From positions 12,594,642-12,658,641 of the forward strand of contig OZ037770.1 in NCBI GenBank assembly GCA_964035545.1: 64,000 nucleotides of DNA, written 5' to 3'. Below are positions 38,801 through 47,174 of this stretch, piece by piece. The translations under genes were made by a program, and so were the position numbers. The notes beneath the pieces were generated by a model. It searched no databases, was not told where the DNA came from, and saw only the letters and a list, made by a program, of their open reading frames with translations. This stretch comes from Bugula neritina. Taxonomy: Eukaryota > Bryozoa > Gymnolaemata > Cheilostomatida > Bugulidae. Numbering within the stretch: the stretch's first letter is position 1; every line of letters starts with the position of its first letter.

Positions 38801-39552
38801 CGAGTGAACGAGTATATTTTACACACAATTATACATTATAAAACGATACATTATTTCCAAACAAGTTACACATCTAATCTATTTCACACTCTAGCTTCGA
38901 CTGACTTAGCAGCGGGAAACTACAATTGCTGCTAACTATCAACTACGCTAATTGGCTATCCATTGTTCCGGGTCAATTACGCGACCCTACATGTCGTGCT
39001 GCTGGTAGTTCCACGAACCGCCACAATAACTCACCTGCTGATGCTGTTCACACAACTTCTTCTCACTCTCTACACAGAAAACTACAGCTTCTGTTCCATC
39101 TTCACAAACATCACAGGGAATGGGCAGAGGTTTAGGTGGAGATCTATATTCTATTGGATCACCAAACTTAGTTACAGGTAAAGTTGTGGGATTTGTGATG
39201 TCATAGAATTCTTCTCTAAAATATAGTATTAGTCAGTGTGCTACAAATAATGAGATGACTAGTAACATACAACTTTTATCAAAATTACATAAATACAGGT
39301 ATGACAATTTCAAAATAACTACAATCACTATGAGAGTTAAAGAAAAATACTATTTGTTACTGTAACTCACCCACAATATGCACATTTGATATGAGTTTTC
39401 CTGTAGCCGATATCCGTCTTTAAACACCTCATACAGTAGACATGCAGACAGGGGAGGGTTCTTGGATCTTCTAATTTGTTAAACTGCTGGTTGCAGTATC
39501 CACATCTGTATGAGTCATTTACTCTTCTTTTTACAACTCTAGAGTCAGCCAT
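26833..39552 (-). CDS. TRIM-like protein: RING, B-boxes, coiled coil, beta-propeller
   Basis: Exons in gene order: 39371-39552, 39035-39216 (start uncertain), 30044-30245, 29662-29867, 28825-29104, 27757-28455, 26833-26969. RING at residues 17-60 (C17, C20, C35, H37, C40, C43, C57, C60). Exon 2 has B-box-type residues (CDVCEDG, FCVESEKKLCEQH); exon 3 has a second set (NCEHHRHHQLMEACSECHQRFC). The next two exons are helical coiled coil. The last two form a propeller-like domain ending GDDGLRRYTIKY. Known: RING-type TRIM proteins are ubiquitin ligases; propeller-bearing ones are greatly expanded in many invertebrates. Odd: a whole Gypsy element sits in the intron after exon 2. With the acceptor at 39217 the frame breaks in a T-run near 39180; either one T is extra, or an acceptor inside (exon start 39143) is used, which keeps the phase. 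Confidence 0.85.
27000..27750. other. Last intron of the TRIM-like gene
   Basis: No exon or recognisable element is seen; short plus-strand ORFs here have no support. Confidence 0.6.
30325..31454. mobile_element. Putative non-autonomous DNA transposon with TA flanks
   Basis: The ends are short inverted repeats (GCTTATTCACAYRA) of about 12-14 nt, each next to TA (30323-30324 and 31455-31456), as in Tc1/mariner-like insertions. Both subterminal regions hold GACGAAT and ACGAA motifs in opposite orientation. There is no ORF. It lies in the same TRIM-gene intron as the Gypsy element, 70 nt from its LTR. Confidence 0.5.
31526..31829 (-). repeat. 3' LTR of the Gypsy element
   Basis: 304 bp, TG...CA ends on the plus strand as shown (TGTTATAATTTTC ... 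CCACCACA). Identical to 38722-39025 except for one base. Confidence 0.95.
31830..31840 (-). other. Polypurine tract of the Gypsy element
   Basis: On the minus strand GGTGGGGGCGG lies directly before the 3' LTR, where plus-strand DNA synthesis would be primed. Confidence 0.6.
32115..32936 (-). CDS. Extra ORF of the Gypsy element, zinc-finger and Arg/Ser-rich protein
   Basis: 273 residues between pol and the 3' LTR, where some Gypsy elements carry env. There is no signal peptide, membrane segment or glycosylation-rich ectodomain, so it is not env-like. Residues 70-90 form a canonical C2H2 finger spacing (C70, C73, H86, H90). Residues 96-116 look like a second, variant finger (CPC ... H111, C116). 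Residues 195-220 are an RS/SP-rich basic stretch (KRRTRSPSPPLRRRRTPSPD), and the C-terminus is helical and basic. It might bind nucleic acid. I do not recognise a family. The start is uncertain; it could be reached by splicing. Confidence 0.75.
   Translation of the reverse strand: MYCINTVETFSDYTRPATTRVRDRTLPAPYPEEYASGDRPEPLRRRWRWVSPQTEEEIETAWGSRGRTRCQICGEDCASHRSLKLHVNAHLLLTFCPCGYNDVYPYPVTRHRAAGCFPGENYVVDAKLYPEFLTLIRPLVKKAMLLAVLSSGFQRVLDNARQQSPLVSDRSQITYTPEEITYPEEGEISPTPAKRRTRSPSPPLRRRRTPSPDPVRLATVEERLLRLQEEFTQLAPDLLNTTTGLFQLKGSVCRMKRKLRTCQAKHRRAQQGL
33217..37848 (-). CDS. pol: Gypsy Pol polyprotein (protease, RT, RNase H, integrase)
   Basis: About 1540 residues without a stop. Protease motif LIDSGCTTNLLS (near 160-172); RT with VLPFGLTSAPATFQ and the catalytic YLDD (592-595); RNase H with DTDASDQNVGAVL (739 on) and RTDHASL; integrase zinc finger H1007, H1011, C1041, C1044 and catalytic D1073, D1132, E1168, then a Pro-rich tail of about 200 residues. 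The frame is -1 relative to gag and overlaps it by at least 112 nt, which suggests translation by -1 frameshifting. The N-terminal stretch shown here may begin upstream of the first start-like codon. It looks functional. Confidence 0.93.
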   Translation of the reverse strand: MLGVRKSRTFPPILSLPKSGVKLPRPADVPTFRGPTMKPPGKKKRRSPRRVPRTGNQQWQQPRRTSKGLRPAAAFSMPFHNRFTGLQVQESGWEPTKVAENLASAPPRPTYHRPKRPPSRPKAREVLPARVRPEERVQVQPHGNSYFLPGKLEGKAVTFLIDSGCTTNLLSRQLFDTLSARVRGEMEAYEGEYGTLADGSCLPFYGIIELTGRVRDQTIQETFIVSQLKEDAILGMPFLKRHGCHIDFSRSAMMMSGRELACVDKFGRPLVGGVQVVRNRIIPGRSRATIHCRVNSSRISGLGVVEGAHEKIQLASSLNQLTEQGEILVQCVNPFTEPIKLPAGSMLGRFHSVQEGDVGPSLGDATEALPQCPIQGRGAVPTHLRELYETASGGCASNRERQVMAKLLRDYGDVFSSGEHDVGLTGIVRHEIPLTAGTVPVRQPTRRLGPEKEKEVSRQVRDLLDRGLIEPAHSAWSSPVVLVRKKDGSWRFCVDYRKLNSVTIQDAYPLPRIDESLDALAGSKYFSTLDLLSGYWQVPLSPDAQEKAAFITRDGLWKWKVLPFGLTSAPATFQRLMEQVLSGLHWKTLLVYLDDVIVISPDFETHVSRLQEVFERLRGAGLKLKPSKCALLQPEVKYLGHVVGRNGVATDPEKVRAVEDWVTPQDLTGLRAFLGLVGYYRQYIPDFAGIAQPLNRLTAKGVTWQWTPVEQEAFDRLKGCLLTAPILAYPDPTLEYILDTDASDQNVGAVLSQVQEGREVVVAYYSKSLSPAERNYCTTRKELLAVIKSVKHFRPYLYGRKFRLRTDHASLIWLCRRAEPSSQVARWLEILAEFSYRIEHRPGKRHSNADGLSRRPDGGCKQCLNIERRDGGPPRCELETLAHHGAPFDWDQGQLRQRVDESPEDVQNLRANPVLAGNVRELKKLQEELPGVVADIYRAKREGRRPSEERLRQGCAEFRLYCQRWDSLRIGQDGLLTISLAASGRHPERKRVVCPTAIRRELIWDTHKQAHAGVKRVMSKLRLRWYWPQMERDVRLRVKQCEICQASKHSRPPGEAGRRRLYAGRPWQVVAVDLVGPMPLTPRGNNWILVLTDHFTRWADALAIPDASAPTVARALDQHVFCYFGLPEQIHSDQGAQFQSQLMSDLCRLWGVNQSRTTPYHPQGNGVVERNNRMLGDALRSLLLGRGQEEWDTVLPQVMRAYRSTPHTSTGETPNLLMLGRETRVPDHLTYHVPEQDNSVHEYASELVERMKAAHDILRQQQWKVRHEDSDEPPLYQRGDKVWMVNYRRRHGQADKLKPKFVGPYVVVEAMPNHTYKIERSGQVSIQNESRLKLYWASPGGVGEAPPLLEPRRQTTTRGRRRHGPEYEVVIPREENLVREERQLLPTEACPPPPSLIPSLPETEPVPEVQTPTEGGAPSGEQEEVTASGEVETPLEAPTNEPASVSPPLERGQRTRQPPAYLKDFICDCVKSGVYESLGENRTRKVSSKCGSCQHHGNINFCIGGDRNKIHPPGAQSLNHAPQPRCSIFSYADAVRSRRVSKQ
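37737..38690 (-). CDS. gag: Gypsy Gag polyprotein with CCHC zinc knuckle
   Basis: 317 residues starting at an ATG 32 nt inside the element from the 5' LTR. An acidic N-terminus is followed by a retrotransposon-gag-like helical capsid region (PTFTGEEEVEQFIQEF at about 50, then LRARFG and RDPRTPLREHA), and near the C-terminus by one CCHC knuckle CWECGNQGHFRRYC that would bind RNA. It overlaps pol. Confidence 0.9.
   Translation of the reverse strand: METENAGTQPPAIEGERRDNAVETMPVNHVVEERRVPRELAEDRYRLKAPTFTGEEEVEQFIQEFSDVMDVAQWPPRVALLKLRMALMDKAKPYGLGVDIDNIFASLRARFGLSATDAKARLQRLRRDPRTPLREHAAAVMKLAQIAYSDLPPVNRERYTLDAFIASVDDLGLHHQFLARGVTTVEDALTEGEAYLLANQMHKSRGSSRQVEIDRADTAAGQGEETPAAAAVSQLATASKVTQLTDMLAKLIATLTPQTPVSTAPEPMRPPAPPQGETVSFCWECGNQGHFRRYCPFLNQGLNYRGPQMFPPSADRR
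38704..38720 (-). other. Primer binding site, tRNA-Leu type
   Basis: The plus strand reads TCCCACCGCTGCCACCA one nt before the 5' LTR, which is the 3' end of a metazoan tRNA-Leu plus CCA; the minus-strand RNA is therefore complementary to that tRNA. Confidence 0.8.
38722..39025 (-). repeat. 5' LTR of the Gypsy element
   Basis: 304 bp; on the gene strand it begins 10 nt inside the intron after the TRIM exon ending at 39035. As the LTR holds the promoter and poly(A) functions and lies in the same orientation as the host gene, it could truncate or drive host transcripts (inference). Confidence 0.95.
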
Positions 39553-39559
39553 TGTGAGT

Positions 39560-40740
39560 TGAAGAATTCTAGAAAGACCATTTGATATTATAATTATTTG
39601 ATAAGTGAGAAATAAGCTTAAACTAAAACTGGCCAGTCTTACTCTTACATGAAATCTGAAACCAGAACCTATTGAACAACTAATCGTCATTACATTTGTT
39701 TTGCCTTTTAGTTAGATTATTTGAAAACTTGTAAAATCAATCAAATATTTGCAGAATACATGTCAACAAAGTTCAATAAATAAACTACTAACCTGATGCT
39801 TTTACTCTTAGTTCTCACGTGCTACTGACTGTAGAAAGCAGGAACTATGAAGCTGAATTAGACCTTAGACGACGAAGTATGCGTTTGTTGTGTCACGTGA
39901 CGCTTGCTAATCAATGATTTGTTGAATTATAAAATCAGTTGACCAATCACTATAATATCACATGCGTATAGTAACTTGTGAGCCGTCTAATCACTGCCTT
40001 TATCTAAACCCAGTGCTTAGATAATTAATTGTTTTGCTATAGAAAATGGCTACCCTGTTATAGAAGACGCATTGTTTTACTTCTTTTACATGTGGCTATT
40101 GATGGGTGTTATGTTCAGGTCACGTGTTGAGTTTTAAACTAGAAAACTCACAAACTACATTTGTATGATTTTGAGCTGTTTCATAAAATACAGTGTGTCT
40201 CATAGCTGCATGTTAATGTTTCAATATGCTACAAACATTGAAGGGGTGGACTCAGGGGAAACTCAGGGGCTGACAGGACCTGAGAGTTTGAACTATACAT
40301 ATCTATCTACTGAATCTGTACTGATCTGGGCACCAGATGTGAACAGCTGGCTAGAACTTAGTATTGAGTAACTCACTCCTTTGAATACACAACTCCTTAG
40401 AATTATTATATACATAATACTAGAATTTAGGCAACTTACTCCATACTACATTTTTATTAGGGGAAATTAAACATTTTTTACACAGCCATATAATATTTCT
40501 ATAATGTGTCAGGGAGACATGTGCGCAGCATAGCGTAGTGGGCTGTCAGGTGACCCACCCTGAGTATTGAGAAAAAGTCATATAACTCTAGACTACATAT
40601 TATATATCACATGGGATTGTTTAATCTCATGCTAAATGTATTGTAAATATAAACTAAGCATTTCACTAAACAGTATTTACAGTTTAATAAACTGCAATCA
40701 GGACTCTGTATACACAGTTCAATCTAACCATGTAATAGGC
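39560..40740. other. Intergenic DNA, probable promoter region of the TRIM-like gene
   Basis: No supported ORF. It contains CACGTGAC near 39892-39900 and CACGTG near 40120, which are E-box-like, but no clear core promoter. Confidence 0.4.
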
Positions 40741-40750
40741 TAGGCATCAT

Positions 40751-42766
40751 TCAACCAACCAATCGAATTCTCCTGGTTATTATTCCTGTATTCTGATTGA
40801 ACAAAAGCTGCTGAGTCATCCATGTTTTTATCTTATCATCAACGTTTCCACTTTTACTCTTTCTTACGCTACTTCTGGGATGATATTGTTTTCCTGCACT
40901 TAATGGTATTAAATTATAACAGTGAGTTGTTAAATATTCTTTCTTGGCACTTAAGAGCTCTGGTAAGGAGTAGGTTCTGATTTCAGCCGAATGCCTGCAC
41001 AAATATAATAAAATACAATAATTATAATGCTATAATAAAATAATCTTGCAGTTTTAGATTTGTAAATTTATCAAACATGCTGACTTTTTATTAGCTCATT
41101 ATTTTATGGAAAATTAATATAGCTGTTTACAAAACAAATAGGTTTATTGTTTACACATAACAATATCTTTCCATCAGACATGTTAGAAATAATGTGAAAC
41201 TAGTTTCCCATTTATATTAGATGCATAAATACAGTTCTGTTCTGTAGAATATGTTCACAATCAACCTGTATATAGCCTACCTTAAACTTCTATTCTCACA
41301 AAATCTGACTGATTTGAAATATATATTTTGGCTAAAAGTTAAGCTATAAATGTATCAAGACTGTAGAAGAATCTTTCATAAAATAAATAAATTTAATAAA
41401 ATATTATATTTCTGAGCTTTCTGCCTAACCAATCAGCACAAGGAAAGATGTTACATCATGTGATATCTTTTAATAATAACTGGGAACAAAAACGCTTACA
41501 TGGTTTTATGTAGGAGCGTAGTAGCACTTCTGTTTTCATCAACTTTTGAGAAGGAGGGGAGACAAGAGCCACCCATACTTGAGCTGGCACTTCTCAGAAC
41601 TCTTCTATTTCTTTCTCTGGTGCAGTTGATAATGGCTGTATGTGACTTCAGGGAAATTCTAGCTTCTAGTGATAAGGTTGCTAGCTCTGCAGTAAGATAT
41701 TTACACAATCACACATGTACATGCCTCTTCGAATATCAACATAGTATTATAGTGATTTATAAGTACATCATGCAGAATCGGGTTTTGTTTTGAATATTAA
41801 TTATCCAAGCTGAGCAACGCACACTCTATTACATCTCTCCCCATTGACATCAACATCAAGAGTTACGGCCATTATGTATGCCATAGAGGTCAAAGCACTT
41901 TTTAGTCATATCCATGGCTCAATTTGTTTCATTCTTCCAGCAAATCATATTTTATTATTTCTTTATCTCAAGGATTTTTTGTGTATGCTTATATAAAAGT
42001 GTGTCCCATATTTTTTATAGTTTCTTGAAACTCCATTTGGTAGTATATTGTGCAATTTCATTGACTCACAATAAGTGTTTAGGTCATAGTTTGCATTGTA
42101 GCTATGCAAAATAATATTTAGGAATGAACCACAGCCTTTTTAAATCACAAGACAATACACACTTCAAACACAATGAGTGTGAAACTTTGTAAAGAAATAA
42201 AAATGTGGGTAATTTTGACACCCACTTCTACTAAATCCTTTTACTTAAAGAAAACAACTTGAAGTGGTAAAATTTCACAATTTAGCTCCATCAGCTTAAT
42301 GACTTGTGTCATAAAGTGTGGCAGGTTTTTAAACTTTTCAATCTTACATTTATCTACTTTAGAATGTATATAGTATGTTATATTTCTCAAACAGATACTT
42401 TATTCTACAAAATAACAGCAATAGCTTTATGGTTAGAGCATACACACTCGCTTTCATTGCTTCAAATTATAATGTATAAATGCATTTTTTATTTATGTTT
42501 GGAAACAGTACGTTGCATCAAATGAAACAACAACCGTAAGCTCATGCAAACTGCAATTTCCAAAATTTTCATCCACATCTATTCACATGATGTGAATTGC
42601 AATGGAAACGCAGTAATAATTTTCTTACGTTTGGATAATTCTCGCTGCTCATTTTGATTTCTTTTTACAGCTACTGGCTCTGAGAGAGTTGTCACCACAT
42701 TTCTGATGTCTTGCCTTTTGGTCAGCTTTGTCCTCTTAGATAAACTTAATCCTATCATATCTGAGC
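40751..42766 (-). CDS. Unrecognised gene, three exons found
   Basis: Exons 42629-42766, 41500-41686 and 40751-40994 have good splice sites and matching phases (1, 2). If the ATG at 42758 is the start, the product is 186 residues; further 5' exons are possible because the first exon has an in-frame acceptor-like border. The protein is basic and Ser/Arg-rich with short motifs such as LSLSKRTKLTKRQD, NCTRERNRRVLRSASSS and YHPRSSVRKSKSG, and ends TRRIRLVG. There is no signal peptide, membrane segment or zinc site. It could be a nuclear or cytoskeletal adaptor, but nothing in the sequence proves that. Confidence 0.6.
42515..42640 (+). repeat. Dispersed repeat related to 26105-26235
   Basis: Shared ordered motifs GGAAACAGTA, AATGAAACAACAACC, CTCATGCAAACT and GAAACGCAGT. 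It overlaps the end of exon 42629-42766 by a few bases at most. Family unknown. Confidence 0.35.
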
Positions 42767-42799
42767 CTACAAAATAGTCTAAACTGCATGATAGCTTCA

Positions 42800-44885
42800 A
42801 CATCACTCAATACACTGCACTATTCATGTTTCAAAGAGGGTTTTAATGAAATGGTCATAGTTATAGTGGTACCAATTTACAATCAATTAAATGCTATATA
42901 TTTAATAAACAACCATTGAGTAATATTGTCAGCAGTTTTTAAGATCTGTACATTTGATTGATGGTTGTTTCTAAACAATGTAAAAAGTGTTTTAATTCAT
43001 TTGTTAATTGATTGTAAGCCTTTTTTGAAAAACTCTTTTGAACAGTCACAGTAGCTTTACTATTATAGACATATATTGAACAAAATGAATTTTAATAAAG
43101 TACTATATCGAGCTTAGTTGGTTTAAGAATACTATTAACTAAAGCCTTATATTACATGAATATCTGTGAATACGGGCTGAAGTAACTACTGTTTCTACTA
43201 AAAAGTATCAAATATTTATTGGTGAGAATATATAGAGTAAAGAGCCACAAAGAATATCTTTTGTTTAGCAGCTATGAAAGACACAACAAAACACGCATGC
43301 AAATAGTTTATAAATTCAAAATTTAATTTCTATTTTGAATGAAATACAGCATGTGTATATTTTGCAAAAACATGTGTTAATCAACAACCACAAATGAAAA
43401 CACAATGTAAAATTTCTGATTAGCTTTACAAAAATATCAAGCTGTAAGTTTTAGCTCAAAAACCTTACCTTGATTTAAAATAAAATAAAATCTCAGTTCT
43501 TGAATGGAGTCAATTACTTTTAAAATGCTTAAAGTAGAACTGCATAAATTAAACTGAATAAAAGTCAATTAGAGTAACTTAAGAGACATACTAAAGGATT
43601 AGTCTGCCCTTCGTTATTAATCAATATGCTTCAATAGTGGAGTGTCTCCATTAAATCTGCAAGAAGTAAATTGATTAAAATTTAATATTAGACAAATATT
43701 TACTATATGGAGAATTATTCACCTTTCTATTTGCATGCTGCCTAAACAATTGCATTGACGGCCCAAAGTGCAATGCATTCAGCTTCATGTTTTCTTAACG
43801 CTTTGGCATGTAACACACACAGTTCACGCACTCGTTAGACACTATGAAACTCCGCACACAACTTTACATGAGGGTTGGGCATTTCTCAACACGAAAACAA
43901 CTTTAAGCATTTTAAAAGCTAATGTAAACCATTTCATAATACTGTATGTGTTGACAGCTATTTAAACTGTTTACTCAAGCTTTACAATTGTATTTATAAA
44001 TTATTGTTTAAGTAGGGCACCAGTGAGCAAATAAAATATTATTTTACTTATTCTTATATGTTAAGCACTTATTTTAAAAGGCTGTCTACATGTTTATGGA
44101 GCATATTTTACCCACAAACTCACTACCAGCACACATACCTTTTATTATGGCAAGAGAATCAAACTGTTTAGCCTTATGCAAGGCTAGGTGAAAAATCATA
44201 CGTTTCTTCTATTGTAAAAGTGTGGGCCATAGTATGCTGTACTATATGCTGTATTATATCGTATAATGTCATTATATACACTGCTTTTCAAATGGTACCT
44301 GAAAGTACATAGAGCTAATGATTACTTATTATGTATTCACTGCAGGATGAGATGATTTTTATTCTCCTATACAAAGTATTTAAAGCAGAAAGTTTCTAAA
44401 CTGCAGAGTTTTGCTGTCAACAGCCATTTTTGGGAATAAAATTTTATTTTATAATTTTACATTTTATAGTTTGTAAACTGCATGTACTTTATAATACAGG
44501 TGATTAAAATAATGATATATTGTGAAGTTTACTGCGTCTATCACAAATGGTACTGACTGATGTATTTTTTACGAGTTTTCTTTTGTAGCTCTGACTTTGC
44601 AAATATTAAAGTTCTATTACAAAAAAAAGAAGTAGCAGATCCAAATTCTGGGACATAAAAATAAGTTTATTTCGACCTTTTATTTTGACTAGCCCTGTAA
44701 TTAACATATTAGGTGAGATATAAATTAGGCACATCAATTGTAGATGACTCATAGTCAAAGAAAGTTGTTTTCTTTTGTTTTACAGCTTTATAAAAAATCC
44801 TAAAATTATTCACAACAAGATATTTTAGATTTAACCTGCTTTAAAAATGCTTAGATACAAAAAGTTACAGCTGCTTTCGTCTTAA
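42800..44885. other. Intergenic or intron DNA, nothing certain
   Basis: AT-rich. A donor-like site at 43728 and an acceptor at 43667 on the minus strand could belong to an upstream exon pair of the gene at 40751-42766, but the phases do not connect, so no exon is called. Confidence 0.4.
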
Positions 44886-44889
44886 CAAC

Positions 44890-44895
44890 TTTATT
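44890..44895 (-). terminator. Poly(A) signal of the GT92 gene
   Basis: AATAAA on the minus strand begins only 8 nt after the stop codon (44903-44905), so the 3' untranslated region would be very short. Confidence 0.6.
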
Positions 44896-44902
44896 TCAAA
44901 CA

Positions 44903-47152
44903 CTAATGATAAAACATTGACCTATACAGGCTGACTAAACTATCTTTATATCGGCTCATATAACTGTCTTGGTAACTGTATGTGTCAGTAATCAATGAGT
45001 CATACATTCTGTAATGGTGGACAACTCCAACTTCCGGCTTAACATTTATAATTTCATATCCTGGATAGCATTGGCGTACGTGGTGTACGTCTACAATATC
45101 AGTCCTATCAGTGTTTACGAGAACCTTACTCCATTGATACAAGTTGAAGACGCCAACTGTGTGGAGATACTGGAGGCTCCAGAGATGATGCCTGTTTATA
45201 AAACTGCCATTTGCTGACTTTGTGTTTCTGGGAAACATTTGTGAGTGATACACAAACGCTCCTGCAAATAGCAAAAATAGGTTAGCATTTGAAGATTACG
45301 GAGAGGCACTAGGAGGGTGGATATATTGGTTAGATTACTTGCTTAGTAAGTGGTAGGTTAAGAGTTCAAGGCCATTGATGATGCTAAGGATAAAGTTATA
45401 AGCAGAAATTTCAAGCAGGAGCCATTTTGCCAGCAAGTTTAAACACACAGTCCTTGATTCACTTAAAACACTCTCAATGGTTCTCATGGAATTATAGAAA
45501 CCTTACAATAAATATTTAATAAACTAACCTCATTATCATCTAACACAATTGACACGACAGCGTATAATAGCAAGTAAAGCATTAGCTTTAATAATCATTG
45601 GTCAACTAGCAGCCGTCATGTAAAGGAGCTAATAGCAATTACATAATTATGCTGCACATTACTTTTTAAGAATTGTCTTCTTTTTGCTGTTGTAAAGTAA
45701 TGGCTATTGGAAATCTCAAAGACACCCTCCCTCTTTTGGGTAGTAATTACCATTGAAATGAAACTTTAACCTCATAGTTTATGGTAATTGCATACTTTAA
45801 AAAAGAATCGAGTTGAAAATAGGGATGAAAACTCCTAAAAGTAAGACTTGATTTGTTGCAGTACAAACTTATTAGGCAACATAAACCACTTCAATCAAGT
45901 TGAGACAACAGAATTGTCTTTGCGTTTGCCCACGAATTTTTACAGCGCTTTATAAACTTAAATCTGCTAAAAGCCAGTCAACACTTTTACATATTTTTGT
46001 TTAATAAATCTGCCAAAATGAATTTTTAGGTAAGAAATAAATATTATGATGTTGTGAATAGGTAATTTCTATCTCATAACCTGCTTTCGGGTATTCAGCG
46101 CTCAAGGAAGCTACCATAGACGCCCAGTTTGTTGCTGATCTAGGCACCAGAACCTCGTCGATGTCTATGAACACAAGGTACTCTGATTCCACCTTGTGGT
46201 TGTACAGGCAGTGAGAACTTGCTGCTTTCTGTCCAAATGAATGTGTCTTATTTGAAAGTTCTCCCAACGGCCAATCATAGACGGTTGCTATTGACAACGA
46301 GTGTAGCATCTTTTTCACGTCATCCGACGCCTCGGCAATATAAAAGTAGAAGTGCTCAGCTCCAAAAAATGTACTCGCTGTGATAAAGTGCTTTATAGCC
46401 TTTGTGTTATTGTAGGCTAGTACGATAGGAGCCACACACGCCGCAAACTTATACTTTTTTGAACCATTTCCTTCTTTCACATTGTCTAGAGAAAATCTAA
46501 CTGCTGAGTTGCTACCATTGTTGCTGTAATGCAGAGAAACAGATGTTGGCTGAGATATACGCGTTGCACATGAATATATGTAACTATCATAAGCTTGTCC
46601 TTGCCATGGCACAAATGTAGATATTCGATAGTACACACTCAGTGGAACTAATTCTGATTGGTTAAAGCCATCATCCACCAAACATTGCAGATTCTCTAAA
46701 GTTGATATGTGATTGTCAGTCATTGGACCAAAGCCTACAAACTTGATAATGCTATGGGATGAGTCATAGTGTGCAGAATAGATGAGGCAGCAAGACTGAT
46801 CCGAGAATGAATAGAATTTATTGCTTTTTAAAGCAGCAGGTTTTTGTACTGTCTCTTGTGGAGTCTTTGGCGAAGACCTGTCCTCAGATTCCAACCTCTG
46901 CCAGTGTTGGTTACTGTTGTAGATAACTTCATTGCTGTGAAGATAATGGCGATATATTTTTTTATTTTCAAGTTGCAAATCAAGTTTCAGTGTTTCTGAG
47001 TAGACATCTGTTGGTTTGTTAGTAGCTGTTGCCGTGGTAACCGATGATAATGGCTTCATTAAAGTCTTGAGAATAGGTTGAATGGTTGCACAGATATATA
47101 TGCCAATACATCCAGAAACAAAAAATGCATATATCTTGGCTTTGTTCAGCAT
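44903..47152 (-). CDS. GT92-family glycosyltransferase (DUF23), type II membrane protein
   Basis: Two exons, 46081-47152 and 44903-45261, join in phase 1 at ...EYPKAG/AFVYHSQ..., giving 476 residues. Residues 7-27 are a signal anchor behind a short basic cytoplasmic tail (MLNKAK), followed by a stem with N-glycosylation sites. The catalytic domain (about 235-450) shows FAACVAPIVLAYNNTKAIKH, EHFYFYIAEAS, YDWP, the metal-binding FIDIDEVLVP (DxDE at 330-333) and the C-terminal GVVHHYR typical of GT92. Known: GT92 enzymes of nematodes and other invertebrates add galactose to N-glycan core fucose in the Golgi. The acceptor here is not known. A 5' untranslated exon border is likely at 47173/47174. 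It appears intact. Confidence 0.92.
45318..45410 (+). mobile_element. Diverged tRNA-type SINE fragment
   Basis: GGTTAGATTACTTGCTTAGT, AAGAGTTCAAGGCCATTGAT and GATGCTAAGGATA follow the order of the SINE at 17668-17884. It lies in the GT92 intron. Confidence 0.5.
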
Positions 47153-47174
47153 TGTTCTCTACAGTAGGTATACC

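Larger units (their letters stand above)
31526..39025 (-). mobile_element. Ty3/Gypsy LTR retrotransposon, 7.5 kb, apparently intact
   Basis: Two 304-bp LTRs (31526-31829 and 38722-39025) start TG, end CA and are flanked by ATAA on both sides (31522-31525, 39026-39029). They differ at one base (CCACC against CCGCC near the end), so the insertion is very recent. Reading on the minus strand: 5' LTR, tRNA-Leu primer site, gag, pol in the -1 frame, an extra ORF, purine-rich tract, 3' LTR. Order in pol is protease, RT, RNase H, integrase, as in Ty3/Gypsy. No envelope-like gene is seen. GC content is clearly higher than in the host DNA. It sits in an intron of the TRIM-like gene, in the same orientation, nine nt behind the donor. 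Confidence 0.95.

Noticed and set aside
43617-43760. Minus-strand exon pair reading MKLNALHFGPSMQ and NGDTPLLKHID
   Set aside because: The donor and acceptor phases do not agree, and no link to the gene at 40751-42766 could be made.
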